11,196 nucleotides of DNA from Baffinella frigidus. Lineage: Eukaryota; Cryptophyceae; Cryptomonadales; Baffinellaceae. Where the stretch lies: NCBI GenBank assembly GCA_026770585.1, contig MU646511.1, forward strand, positions 100,267-111,462, written 5' to 3'. The position numbers and the translations under genes were made by a program. Shown piece by piece: positions 9,242 through 11,077 of the stretch (position 1 is the first letter of the stretch; every line of letters starts with the position of its first letter). The notes under the pieces were generated by a model. The model ran no database searches and was not told the DNA's origin. It was given only the letters and a program-made list of their open reading frames with translations.

Positions 9242-10225
9242 GAGAGAGAGAGCAAGCGAGAGAGCGAGAGAGAGAGGGAGAGAGAGAGAGAGAGAGAGAC
9301 CGAGTCAATACGTTTTACTATCAGGGCCTCAGGTTTTACTATCACATTTACTATGACGACCTGAGGTTTTACGATCAGTGAGGTTTTGCTGGCAGTGCGC
9401 TGCGCTGTGGACGTTCTCTTAGCAAACGCTTCGTCGTTTGCTGCGCCATGCAAGGTTCAGGGTTTAGGTGGTCTAGGGTTTCGGGTTTCGGGTTCAGGGT
9501 TTAGGGTTTAGGGCTTAGGGCTTAGGGCTTAGGGCTTAGGGCTTAGGGCTTAGGGCTAAGAGTTTGGAGTTTAGGGCTTGGGGCCGAGGGTTCAGGGTTT
9601 AGGGTTTAGGGCTGAGGGTTTATGGTTTAGGGTTTAGGGTTTAGGGCAGAGGGCTTAGGGTTAAGGGTTTGGGGTTTAGGGCTTAGGGTTCAGACCCAAG
9701 TTCGCTGGCAGAGTCCCACTTGTCTCGAATACTCTCGTACGCAGCCTGGGTTTGGGGTTCAGGGTTCAGAGTTCAGGGTTTGGTGTTTGGGGTTTAGGGA
9801 TTAGAGTTTAGAGTTTAGGGTTTGGAGTTTGGGGTTTGGGGGTTGGGGTTTAGGGATTAGGGTTTAGGGTTTGGGGTTTGGGGTTTTAGGTTTAGAGTTT
9901 AGGGTTTAGGGTTTCGGGTTTGGGGTTCAGGGTGTAGGGTTTGAACCTGAGCTTTGGCAGCCTCCCAATCTCCCTTGAGCATCTCTATCGTCCTGCCCAT
10001 CCACATTGTACGTTCAGTGTTTGCGGTATTCAAGGGGGTTGGGGTTTGGGGTTTGGGGTTTGGGGTTTGGGGTTTATAGTTTGAGGTTTGGGGTTTGTGG
10101 TTTGGGTTTTGAGGTGTGGGCTTTGGGGTTTGGGGTTTGGGGAGTGGGGAGTGGTCTGACGTGGTGATGGACGCTTGCTGGAGACGCGTGATGATGAAGC
10201 CTGCCAGGAACCCCAGCGGCAGAAA
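80..10225 (-). CDS. Multi-exon gene (about 23 short exons), partial; possible TmcB/TmcC-like membrane protein
   Basis: Seen: GC-rich islands separated by telomere-like repeats each translate on the minus strand into protein-like peptides bounded by AG acceptors and GT (sometimes GC) donors. Eighteen of 22 adjacent junctions agree in phase. About 416 codons are recovered. The order is a hydrophobic helix (LGFLAGFIITR), a charged region (EKFF, EEWSRRFRFASALRA), EEWPESN, a basic segment, MRSFWKLA, REYQMLLE, SYASFCD, LNNSRDAEKHR, EARSLEG, an S/G-rich linker, then FRVRTGLM at the window edge. Family knowledge from memory: this resembles the helical cytoplasmic region that follows a membrane segment in Tiny-macrocysts-type proteins, which are common in alveolates. 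Inference: a multi-pass membrane protein, possibly sensory. Junctions 9696/9440, 7479/7364, 4020/3157 and 1687/1360 do not match in phase, so an exon border or exon is wrong or missing there. The 3' end, and probably the 5' end, lie outside the recovered region. Confidence 0.75.
121..480 (+). repeat. TTTAGGG/TTCAGGG/TTTATGG degenerate repeats
   Basis: Intron between exons 489-539 and 80-112. It includes a sub-array of TTTATGG at about 203-250. Confidence 0.85.
489..539 (-). CDS. Exon: LVAFTDDIMGEEVDAIK
   Basis: Seventeen codons, phase 0 to 0, with acceptor gaaaacag and donor ATCAAG|GTGCCC. The acidic, GC-rich coding sequence stands out sharply between AT-rich sequence (sense upstream) and telomere-like repeats (sense downstream). 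Confidence 0.72.
540..770. repeat. AT-rich intron with an imperfect foldback
   Basis: TTTGTTCA (651-658) and TGAACAAA (666-673) are perfect arms extended by GGGCCCT/AGGGTCC. A short CT stretch follows at 724-747. No exon is recognised between 540 and 920. Confidence 0.5.
770..1018 (+). repeat. TTCAGGG array followed by inverted CCCTAAA block
   Basis: TTCAGGG units to about 918, then the exon copy 921-962, then CCCCAAACCCTAAACCC at 964-1016 in the opposite orientation. Confidence 0.8.
921..962 (-). pseudogene. Partial copy of the 3' end of exon 1257-1360 (RMLVLKS)
   Basis: On the minus strand it reads RMLVLKS against RMLVAKS in the parent exon. CTG/CTC and GTC/GTT are synonymous differences. 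Where the parent ends in a GT donor (TCG|GTACCC), this copy ends in a GC donor (TCG|GCAACC). It could be an alternative exon end or a decayed duplicate. Confidence 0.55.
1147..1229 (+). repeat. CT microsatellite (GA in the sense strand)
   Basis: Interrupted (CT)n just downstream (sense) of the donor of exon 1257-1360. Open frames over it are artefacts. Confidence 0.9.
1257..1360 (-). CDS. Exon: S/G/E-rich linker ending SSESHRMLVAKS
   Basis: The largest exon, 104 bp, enters in phase 1 and leaves in phase 0. It begins GKKDSESVVFQEGQEG and continues through a Thr/Ser-rich stretch to HRMLVAKS. The acceptor is gagcag and the donor TCG|GTACCC. All three minus frames are partly open; this frame is chosen because a separate copy (921-962) conserves RMLVxKS in it. 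Its entry phase does not match the exit of exon 1687-1716, so a small exon may be missing. Confidence 0.65.
1369..1606 (+). repeat. AT-rich 21-23 bp repeat in two blocks
   Basis: Units near ATTATCATTGACGTTGAGTAT occur about five times at 1369-1475 and three times at 1543-1606. Each block lies immediately upstream (sense) of one copy of the GKK... exon start. Confidence 0.65.
1490..1532 (-). pseudogene. Partial copy of the 5' end of exon 1257-1360
   Basis: The minus strand reads GKKTGDEGSVML then a stop, comparable with GKKDSESVVF in the parent. It follows a gcatgag acceptor-like site and is preceded in the sense direction by the same AT-rich 21-bp repeat that precedes the parent exon. Confidence 0.45.
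1687..1716 (-). CDS. Small exon candidate: RGEGTMSSPS
   Basis: A 30-bp island enters in phase 2 after a ctag acceptor and leaves at CCATC|GTACGG. It joins in phase to micro-exon 1902-1917. Its Ser-rich content suits the linker that follows. Short length makes it less secure. Confidence 0.45.
1720..1990 (+). repeat. Degenerate telomere-like repeats flanking a micro-exon
   Basis: TTTAGGG/TTTGGGG heptamers on both sides of the 1902-1917 candidate. Confidence 0.8.
1902..1917 (-). CDS. Micro-exon candidate: AGFD
   Basis: A 16-bp unit between acceptor aaacgtag and donor GA|GTAAAC, entering phase 1 and leaving phase 2, consistent with neighbours at 2337-2382 and 1687-1716. Such a short exon cannot be proven from sequence alone. 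Confidence 0.35.
2032..2155 (+). repeat. Dispersed intronic repeat, inverted relative to 8322-8460
   Basis: Diverged copy of the repeat described at 8322-8460, lying in a long stretch (1990-2330) where no exon is recognised. Confidence 0.45.
2337..2382 (-). CDS. Exon: EARSLEGDHGDDNAI
   Basis: Fifteen codons plus one base, phase 0 to 1. Acceptor cacttgacag, donor ATCG|GTATTC. Together with the previous exon it gives the pattern AEKHRT then EARSLEG, which recalls the helix that follows a D/N-P/S-x-x-A motif in Tiny-macrocysts-like proteins. Confidence 0.68.
2408..2457 (+). repeat. 25-bp tandem duplication (ATAAGTTGCCACATTCAAACAC)
   Basis: Two adjacent units, the second with a 2-bp insertion, just upstream (sense) of the acceptor of exon 2337-2382. 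Confidence 0.6.
2522..2711. mobile_element. Foldback element, CCCACACAGCGGGC family, with 25-bp direct repeat at its sides
   Basis: The element spans 2522-2677 with a central fold CCGTAGCACC / GGTGCTATGG and CCTACGGTA / TATCGTAGG. A 25-bp sequence starting AAAAAGGCGATTTGCTC occurs at 2496-2520 and again at 2687-2711. It could be a long target duplication or an older tandem copy. Confidence 0.6.
2717..2797 (+). repeat. GA-rich microsatellite with GATA units
   Basis: (GA)n interrupted by AAAG and GATA; a CT tract in the sense strand, directly after the donor of exon 2815-2853. Confidence 0.9.
2815..2853 (-). CDS. Exon: ALNNSRDAEKHRT
   Basis: Thirteen codons, phase 0 to 0. Acceptor aaccccag inside telomere-like sequence and donor CGCACG|GTTGAT. 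A long CT tract (sense) starts just downstream of the donor. The peptide continues SYASFCDT naturally. Confidence 0.72.
2855..3128 (+). repeat. TTTAGGG-type repeats
   Basis: Intron between the SYASFCDT and ALNNSRD exons. A 30-bp unique island at 3040-3063 shows no clear exon. Confidence 0.8.
3134..3157 (-). CDS. Exon (copy nearest the next exon): SYASFCDT
   Basis: Eight codons after acceptor gtgccag, ending in a GC-type donor (GACACG|GCAAGC). Two other copies lie at 3270-3293 and 3552-3575. Which copy or copies are spliced cannot be told. The exit phase fits exon 2815-2853. The entry phase does not fit exon 4020-4084, so the exon may extend further 5'. Confidence 0.5.
3160..3258. mobile_element. 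Truncated CCCACACAGCGGGC-family element
   Basis: Shares the CCCTACGATATTGCCTACGTAGG core and the right end AGCCCGCTGCGTGG. The left end is missing and abuts the exon copy 3134-3157. Confidence 0.5.
3270..3293 (-). pseudogene. Second copy of the SYASFCDT exon: SCASFWDS
   Basis: Same 24-bp frame with acceptor gaaccag and GC-type donor (TCG|GCAAAC). Several differences from the other copies are third-position and synonymous, so it may be used as an alternative exon. Confidence 0.5.
3442..3535 (-). mobile_element. Partial CTAGCTCTG-family foldback element
   Basis: Begins CTAGCCCTGCCTCACGCGGG and continues through CAAGTTGACATGCTGG to CCGTCAACTTTGGAGCGG. Lies between exon copies 3270-3293 and 3552-3586. 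Confidence 0.55.
3552..3586 (-). pseudogene. Third copy of the SYASFCDT exon: LHHSYASFCDS
   Basis: Reads SYASFCDS, preceded by a few residues after acceptor gtcaacag, and ends in a GC-type donor (TCG|GCAACC). It may be the true first exon of this trio, since its acceptor lies further upstream. Confidence 0.5.
3695..3853. mobile_element. Foldback element, CCCACACAGCGGGC family, full copy
   Basis: Terminal inverted repeats begin CCCACACAGCGGGCTAC and end in its approximate complement. The centre folds as CCGTAGGAACC / GGTTCCTGTGG outside CCTACAGTA / TACCGTAGG. About 159 bp, with no coding capacity seen. A relative is at 2522-2677 and a truncated one at about 3160-3258. Confidence 0.6.
3853..3875 (-). 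pseudogene. Partial copy of the 5' end of exon 4020-4084
   Basis: Reads VLETNDKA on the minus strand. The acceptor AG has become TG (accctg before GTT), so this copy looks non-functional. The CCCACACAGCGGGC element lies directly next to it. Confidence 0.55.
3945..4012. repeat. TCTAGAATGnn short tandem repeat and TTAACCGCCGGATAA motif
   Basis: Three to four copies of a 10-11 bp unit containing TCTAGAATG lie at about 3973-4004. They are preceded by CCCCCATTAACCGCCGG, which recurs at 4276-4291 with related motifs up to 4345. Confidence 0.55.
4020..4084 (-). CDS. Exon: VLETNDKALACAKREYQMLLE
   Basis: Twenty-one codons plus AA: VLETNDKALACAK followed by REYQMLLE. Acceptor ggccgtag, donor GAAAA|GTCTGC. 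It is chosen as the main copy among four because it alone runs on into the amphipathic REYQMLLE helix, which fits SYASFCD downstream. Entry phase 0 matches exon 4904-4996. Confidence 0.7.
4113..4180 (+). mobile_element. Partial CTAGCTCTG-family foldback element
   Basis: Carries AAGCTGACGG ... GTCAACTTAAGAATAGTC, the same half found at 5594-5645 and, reversed, at 6565-6630. It abuts the truncated exon copy at 4180-4217, as if inserted into it. Confidence 0.5.
4180..4217 (-). pseudogene. Partial exon copy: ALGTNDRALACAK, cut by a foldback element
   Basis: Follows a good acceptor (cgccgcag). It matches VLETNDKALACAK of 4020-4084 but is interrupted directly after the Lys codon by the element at 4113-4180, which brings a stop. 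Confidence 0.6.
4276..4345. repeat. Tandem 22-24 bp repeat carrying donor-like sites
   Basis: On the minus strand it reads TCCGGAG|GTTAATCG, TCCAGAG|GTTAGTCG and TCCGGCG|GTTAATGG in succession. Each unit offers a GT donor-like site after the exon copy 4337-4380. A further copy is at 3945-3960. Confidence 0.6.
4337..4380 (-). pseudogene. Alternative exon copy: VLETNDKALTCLIR
   Basis: Fourteen codons plus two bases with intact acceptor (gccacag) and donor (CGGAG|GTTAAT). This is the first copy reached in the sense direction and is fully splice-competent by eye, so it may be a real alternative exon. It shares VLETNDKAL with 4020-4084, then diverges. Confidence 0.5.
4393..4470. repeat. Two small tandem GTTGAC...GTCAAC inverted-repeat units
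   Basis: Units at about 4393-4421 and 4440-4470 each begin GTTGACGGTT and end CAGCATCGTCAAC. They look like internally deleted CTAGCTCTG-family elements. Confidence 0.55.
4567..4616. repeat. Palindromes CCCTACGAAATTCGTAGGG and CCCCTAC...GTAGGGG
   Basis: One 19-bp palindrome with perfect 9-bp arms is followed by a second with 7-bp arms. They share the CCTACG core with the CCCACACAGCGGGC elements. Confidence 0.6.
4716..4812 (-). mobile_element. Partial CTAGCTCTG-family foldback element
   Basis: Contains CTAGCTCTGCCTCACTCGGG, then TTGACATGCTGGGTGCG and CCGTCAACTTT. It lacks the distal terminal repeat seen in the full copy at 5532-5670. Confidence 0.55.
4838..4858 (-). pseudogene. Copy of the 3' end and donor of exon 4904-4996
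   Basis: Reads CTCCTCAAG|GTTTATTCGCCC, matching CTTCTCAAG|GTTTGTTCGCCC at the true donor. The similarity spans the exon-intron border. Confidence 0.5.
4904..4996 (-). CDS. Exon: TCLTTMRSFWKLAGKR... to LLRDLLK
   Basis: Thirty-one codons, phase 0 to 0. Acceptor aatgcacag, donor CTCAAG|GTTTGT. It holds MRSFWKLA, a basic KRK patch, and a Leu-rich end (LDALLRDLLK). An FW-containing helix at this place is one of the features that recalls Tiny-macrocysts-like proteins. Confidence 0.78.
5008..5100 (+). repeat. TTTGGGG/TTTCTGG repeats
   Basis: Short degenerate heptamer block upstream (sense) of exon 4904-4996. Confidence 0.75.
5117..5268. repeat. Large imperfect foldback element
   Basis: The left arm 5117-5152 (GCAAAGCAT...TCGGAACA...CAGAATCTGTCC) pairs with the right arm 5237-5268. 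An inner pair, CTTAAGCCTTC and GAAGCCTTAAG, lies at about 5166-5175 and 5221-5231. It sits at the broken end of the exon copy 5265-5307. Confidence 0.65.
5265..5307 (-). pseudogene. Partial copy of the 5' end of exon 4904-4996
   Basis: After an intact acceptor (ctctacag) it reads TCLTT, then diverges (YLVETRAEAN) and meets a foldback element. The first fifteen bases equal the parent exon. Confidence 0.6.
5532..5670. mobile_element. Foldback element, CTAGCTCTG family, full copy (139 bp)
   Basis: Ends are CTAGCTCTGTCTC and GTGAGGCAGAGCTAG (inverted). Inside lie a perfect hairpin GGTCTCACCA / TGGTGAGACC and an AAGTTGAC ... GTCAACTT pair about 42 bp long. No ORF seen. Relatives: 3442-3535, 4113-4180, 4716-4812 and 6562-6656, in both orientations. 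Confidence 0.7.
5743..5805 (-). CDS. Exon: VSALSLMEFEVGMDKAKKAHK
   Basis: Twenty-one codons, phase 0 to 0, with VSALSLMEFEVG followed by the basic MDKAKKAHK. Acceptor aaccaaag, donor CACAAA|GTTGAC. The donor hexamer is the terminal motif of the CTAGCTCTG-family core (AAAGTTGAC). Two copies of the exon start lie just upstream in the sense direction. Confidence 0.78.
5908..5922 (-). pseudogene. Copy of the 5' end of exon 5743-5805
   Basis: After caaag it reads GTC TCA GCG TTG (VSAL), against GTC TCT GCG TTG in the parent: a synonymous change only. Confidence 0.55.
5940..5960 (-). pseudogene. Second copy of the 5' end of exon 5743-5805
   Basis: After caaag it reads GTT CCT GCG CTG AGC (VPALS). 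GTT, CTG and AGC are synonymous with the parent, with one Ser to Pro change. Confidence 0.5.
6038..6195 (+). repeat. GGGTA/GGGTT/GGGCA pentamer array
   Basis: About thirty degenerate 5-mers replace the 7-mer rhythm. Open frames such as the PYPTLPYP stretches on the minus strand come only from this array. In the sense direction it is the start of the intron after exon 6202-6276. Confidence 0.8.
6202..6276 (-). CDS. Exon: YTLHVVERKSTQDAAG... to GARGQ
   Basis: Twenty-five codons, phase 0 to 0. Acceptor ggggacag, donor GGCCAG|GTGCCC. The copy at 6331-6393 keeps TLHVVER with five or six synonymous changes and one amino-acid change over eight codons, which is strong evidence for coding on this strand. 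Confidence 0.8.
6331..6393 (-). pseudogene. Second copy of exon 6202-6276: FTLHVVERNPKNRGRYV
   Basis: Acceptor atccgcag is intact. TLHVVER is identical in protein to the parent but differs at nearly every third codon position. No clear GT donor is seen after CAGDP. It could be an alternative exon or an old duplicate. Confidence 0.55.
6541..6560 (-). pseudogene. Partial copy of the 5' end of exon 6898-6953
   Basis: Reads GCC CTG GAG CGC CAG (ALERQ), as in the parent, then diverges. The acceptor AG is lost (agagctg). It joins a CTAGCTCTG-family element at 6562-6656. Confidence 0.5.
6562..6656 (-). mobile_element. Partial CTAGCTCTG-family foldback element
   Basis: Contains CTATTCTTAAGTTGACATGC, a CCGTCCACTTTGGAGC end and GGTCTCACC...GGCGAGAC. 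One terminus is truncated to CAGCTCTG. Confidence 0.5.
6683..6795 (-). pseudogene. Three copies of the 3' end and donor of exon 6898-6953
   Basis: Minus-strand ends at 6683 (ACCGACCATCAG|GTTCAT), 6747 (CTGACCACCAG|GTTTTG) and 6771 (ACCGACCATTAG|GTTCAT) repeat the parent end ACCGACCACCAG|GTTTAG. They are separated by CCCTAAA repeats. All three keep a GT donor; their first halves are lost. Confidence 0.55.
6705..6897 (-). repeat. CCCTAAA repeats in inverted orientation
   Basis: Opposite to most of the window; separates copies of one exon end. Confidence 0.8.
6898..6953 (-). CDS. Exon: ALERQMRLSLRSLSTDHQ
   Basis: Two bases plus eighteen codons, phase 1 to 0. Acceptor caaccag, donor CACCAG|GTTTAG that runs straight into (CCCTAAA) repeats. 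The phase joins exon 7313-7364 (Gly codon across the junction) and exon 6202-6276. Confidence 0.78.
6961..7310 (+). repeat. TTTAGGG, TTTATGG and TTTGGGG blocks
   Basis: Intron between exons 7313-7364 and 6898-6953; TTTATGG sub-array at about 7105-7155. Confidence 0.8.
7234..7252 (-). pseudogene. Copy of the 3' end and donor of exon 7313-7364
   Basis: Reads RRWGEA then G|GTGAGAC, against RRWSEA and the same donor in the parent. GAA/GAG and GCT/GCA are synonymous. Confidence 0.6.
7313..7364 (-). CDS. Exon: MLNLLLLRFVNRRWSEA
   Basis: Seventeen codons plus one base, phase 0 to 1, with textbook borders: acceptor cccgacacag and donor GCAG|GTGAGA. The other two frames meet stops. A Leu-rich helix is followed by basic residues. 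Confidence 0.8.
7427..7480 (+). repeat. GAGGGTTCAGG 10-11 bp tandem repeat
   Basis: Five near-identical units within telomere-like sequence, seemingly expanded from a degenerate heptamer pair. In the sense direction it lies in the intron after the 7479-7507 exon candidate. Confidence 0.7.
7479..7507 (-). CDS. Small exon candidate: LVSGTFIQQ
   Basis: Nine codons plus two bases. A long pyrimidine tract and cccccgcag make a strong acceptor; the donor would be AAC|GTCAAC. Entry phase 0 fits the ...NTVM and ...NNVM exons, but the exit phase does not fit exon 7313-7364. Confidence 0.5.
7584..7661 (-). CDS. Exon copy B: WWFACEVIECAIAKAMEE... to SNTVM
   Basis: Shares KAMEEWPESN and VM with exon 7884-7965. 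Five of the shared codons differ only synonymously (GCT/GCC, GAA/GAG, CCG/CCC, AAT/AAC, GTT/GTC). The donor ATG|GTCTCT is intact. The acceptor is less clear (tttcgag chosen, phase 0). It is either an extra helix-repeat exon, an alternative exon, or a decaying duplicate. Confidence 0.6.
7718..7828 (+). repeat. Near-perfect TTTAGGG array
   Basis: About twelve consecutive perfect units form the cleanest interstitial telomere-type tract in the window. It lies between exon copies A and B, and in the sense strand is (CCCTAAA)n within an intron. Confidence 0.85.
7884..7965 (-). CDS. Exon copy A: RDPEGLQFLEFVITK then AMEEWPESNNVM
   Basis: One base plus twenty-seven codons, phase 2 to 0. Acceptor gaacgcag, donor ATG|GTCCAT. 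It joins exon 8568-8596 exactly (AG plus G gives Arg). The helix AMEEWPESNNVM recalls HAT/TPR-like helices of Tiny-macrocysts-like proteins. About 30 bp past the donor lies a GCCCCAAAGTGGAC stretch resembling a foldback element end. Confidence 0.8.
7990..8098 (+). repeat. TTTAGGG/TTTAGTG repeats
   Basis: Array between exon copies C and A. Confidence 0.8.
8162..8196 (-). pseudogene. Exon copy C: RDPEGHEFLEF, truncated
   Basis: The 5' part of exon copy A with its acceptor (gtggcag) kept. GGC/GGG and CTC/CTG are synonymous. After FLEF it runs into a stop. Confidence 0.6.
8322..8460 (-). repeat. Dispersed intronic repeat (GAATTTGTACCAG ... CCACTTGTAAAAG)
   Basis: In the same order as on the plus strand at 2032-2155: GAATTTGTACCAG, about 90-110 bp, CCACTTGTAAAAG, then GGTTTTAAAT. 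A third short piece is at 8532-8556. Frames look protein-like (FYKWSL, FYKWAL, LYKWAF on the opposite strand), but the copies hold stops. Confidence 0.5.
8568..8596 (-). CDS. Exon: VTVTRELLY
   Basis: Nine codons plus AG, phase 0 to 2. Acceptor tcaaccag, donor TACAG|GTGAAA (strong). The last ten exon bases are repeated inverted and perfect about 30 bp into the intron. Confidence 0.75.
8602..8832 (+). repeat. TTTAGGG, CTTAGGG and GTTGAGG blocks
   Basis: Intron between exons 8839-8885 and 8568-8596; homogenised sub-blocks of CTTAGGG and GTTGAGG. Confidence 0.85.
8839..8885 (-). CDS. Exon: EEWSRRFRFASALRA
   Basis: Two bases plus fifteen codons, phase 1 to 0. Acceptor atgggcag, donor GCGCG|GTCTTC. 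It joins 9086-9170 through a Gly codon. Very basic and aromatic; GC-rich against AT-rich flanks. Confidence 0.76.
8950..9070 (+). repeat. TGGTCAAAC motif cluster
   Basis: Five or six TGGTCAAA/AGTCAAA motifs at irregular 10-30 bp spacing. In the sense strand they read TTTGACCAG, and they fill the intron after exon 9086-9170. Confidence 0.6.
9086..9170 (-). CDS. Exon: TTIRTAQAPKRTVFEKFF... to HRTGT
   Basis: Twenty-eight codons plus one base from acceptor gcgcaccag (phase 0), or 95 bp from the acceptor ctcggcag at 9180. Donor ACCG|GTCAGA. It is preceded in the sense direction by a 110-bp CT tract, which serves as a very strong pyrimidine tract. EKFFDTSTAH reads well as protein. Confidence 0.75.
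9187..9299 (+). repeat. GA dinucleotide microsatellite (CT in the sense strand)
   Basis: An interrupted (GA)n tract of about 110 bp. All overlapping open frames (RERERE or SLSLSL) are repeat artefacts. Confidence 0.9.
9373..9440 (-). CDS. Exon: NDEAFAKRTSTAQRTASK then TSLI
   Basis: Two bases plus twenty-two codons, phase 1 to 0. Acceptor atggcgcag, donor CTGATC|GTAAAA. Just downstream in the sense direction is a GGTTTTACTATCA tandem repeat (plus 9312-9395). The entry phase disagrees by one base with exon 9696-9745. Confidence 0.55.
9455..9690 (+). repeat. TTTAGGG with CTTAGGG sub-array
   Basis: Intron between exons 9696-9745 and 9373-9440; eight CTTAGGG units in a row at about 9508-9556. 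Confidence 0.85.
9696..9745 (-). CDS. Exon: AAYESIRDKWDSASEL
   Basis: Sixteen codons plus two bases. The acceptor aacccag emerges directly from CCCCAAA repeats; the donor is CTTGG|GTCTGA (weak). Phase 0 entry fits exon 9947-9992, giving a continuous charged helix. Confidence 0.72.
9748..9944 (+). repeat. TTTGGGG/TTTAGGG repeats
   Basis: Whole intron between exons 9947-9992 and 9696-9745. Confidence 0.85.
9947..9992 (-). CDS. Exon: TIEMLKGDWEAAKAQ
   Basis: One base plus fifteen codons, phase 2 to 0. Acceptor atgggcag, donor GCTCAG|GTTCAA. The motif GDWEAAKAQ is mirrored by DKWDSASEL in the next exon. Confidence 0.76.
10037..10145 (+). repeat. TTTGGGG repeats
   Basis: Intron between exons 10161-10225 and 9947-9992. 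Confidence 0.85.
10161..10225 (-). CDS. Exon: hydrophobic helix FLPLGFLAGFIITRLQQ
   Basis: Twenty-one codons plus two bases, phase 0 to 2. Acceptor cgccccgcag, donor ACCAC|GTCAGA. PLGFLAGFII is a likely membrane segment followed by a basic residue, so the following exons would be on one side of the membrane. This is the most 5' exon that is secure. Confidence 0.75.
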
Positions 10226-10230
10226 CTGCG

Positions 10231-10757
10231 GGGCGTTTTGTGTCAGGAAGGGGGCCTGCAGTGTCGGAAAGGGGGCCTGCAGTGTCGGGAAAGGAGCTTG
10301 CAGTGTCAGGAAGGAGGCGTTTTGTGTCAAAAAAGGAGCGTGTAGTGTCAGAAAGGGAATCTGCAGTGTCGGGAAATGAGCGTTTCGTGTCAGCAAGGAG
10401 GCGTTTTGTGTCAGAAAAGGAGCGTGCAATGTCAGGAAAGGGGCGTTTTTTGTCAGAAAGGGGGCATGCAGTGTCGGAAAGGGAGCCTGTAGTGTCAGAA
10501 AAGGAGCCCGCAGTGTCGAAAAGGCAGCCTGTAGTGTCGGGACATGACCGCACGCGGTTGGTGTCAAAACGGGGGAGTGCAGTGTCAAAAAAGGAGCGTG
10601 CAGTGTCAGGAAAGGAGCGTGCAGTGTCAGGAAAGGAGCTTGCAGTGTCAGGAAAGGAGCTTGCAGTGTCCAAAAAGGAGCGTGCAGTGTCGGGAAAGGA
10701 GCTTGCAGTGTCAGGAAGCAGAAGTGTAGTGCCAGAAGGGGGCGTGCAGTGTCAACA
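10231..10757 (+). repeat. 21-bp minisatellite, about 25 units
   Basis: Unit close to GGAGCGTGCAGTGTCAGGAAA, with one expanded unit near 10546-10571. Because 21 is divisible by three, several frames stay open for 150-230 codons on both strands. A copy of the 5' half of exon 10161-10225 lies on the far side, so the array is best read as intronic. Confidence 0.9.
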
Positions 10758-10759
10758 TT

Positions 10760-10792
10760 TCTGGAGATGATGAAGCCAGAAGAAACCCCAGA
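10760..10792 (-). pseudogene. Partial copy of the start of exon 10161-10225
   Basis: After acceptor actcccgcag it reads SLGFLLASSS. CTGGGGTTTCTT and GGCTTCATCATC match the exon, but the gap arrangement shifts the frame. Confidence 0.5.
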
Positions 10793-10817
10793 CTGCGGGA
10801 GTTGGCGTTACCATTTT

Positions 10818-11030
10818 CGGGTTCAGGTTTTAGGTTTAGGTTTTGGGTTTAGGGTGTAGGGTTACCTTGAGGAAACCCAAGGGGTCCCGCCCAAGAACGG
10901 ACTACAAGCAGAATACCGGAAAGCCCGAGATTGGTAGCGCTTTCGGGTTCAGGGTGCGGGGTGCGGAGTTCGGGGTTTAGGGTTGGGTTCAGGGTGCAGG
11001 GTTCAGAGTGCGGGGTTTGGGGTTGGGAGG
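10818..11030 (+). repeat. Degenerate heptamers around the 10866 island
   Basis: GTTCAGGGTGCGGGG-type units, more GC-rich than elsewhere. Confidence 0.7.
10866..10939 (-). CDS. Possible upstream exon: ATNLGLSGILLVVRSWAG
   Basis: A unique 74-bp island with acceptor-like cgaaag and donor CTCAAG|GTAACC. The frame shown is hydrophobic, as a membrane segment would be, but another minus frame and a plus-strand frame (YLEETQGVPPKNG) are also open. The phase does not fit exon 10161-10225. Confidence 0.35.
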
Positions 11031-11042
11031 GGGGTTGGTTAC

Positions 11043-11076
11043 CGCGACGCAGACCCATTGGACGTTTTGCAGCCAT
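11043..11076 (-). CDS. Possible first exon: MAAKRPMGLRR
   Basis: An ATG follows CCCCAAA repeats that offer no acceptor, and the island ends GCG|GTAACC, the same donor as the 10866 island. It could be a start exon; this is weak. Confidence 0.3.
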
Positions 11077-11077
11077 G

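Noticed and set aside
8825-9453. Open frames of RERERE and SLSLSL type, up to 179 codons
   Set aside because: Driven by the GA/CT microsatellite; only the flanking exon parts on the minus strand look coding.
10161-10225. Bestrophin-like helix
   Set aside because: PLGFLAGFIITR superficially resembles it, but the characteristic Trp pair is absent and the following exons do not fit.
9899-10673. Two long minus-strand open frames (229 and 199 codons) and a 176-codon plus-strand frame
   Set aside because: They read a 21-bp repeat in several registers at once, and an exon copy on both sides of the array marks it as intronic.
10231-10757. CRISPR array
   Set aside because: Tandem 21-bp units without unique spacers in a spliced eukaryotic context.
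10862-10935. Plus-strand exon YLEETQGVPPKNG...
   Set aside because: Protein-like, but isolated: no other plus-strand island shows exon borders with matching phase.
10866-10939. BLUF photoreceptor fragment (NLGLSGILL)
   Set aside because: Similarity covers only about ten residues, and the frame is not secured by splice phase.
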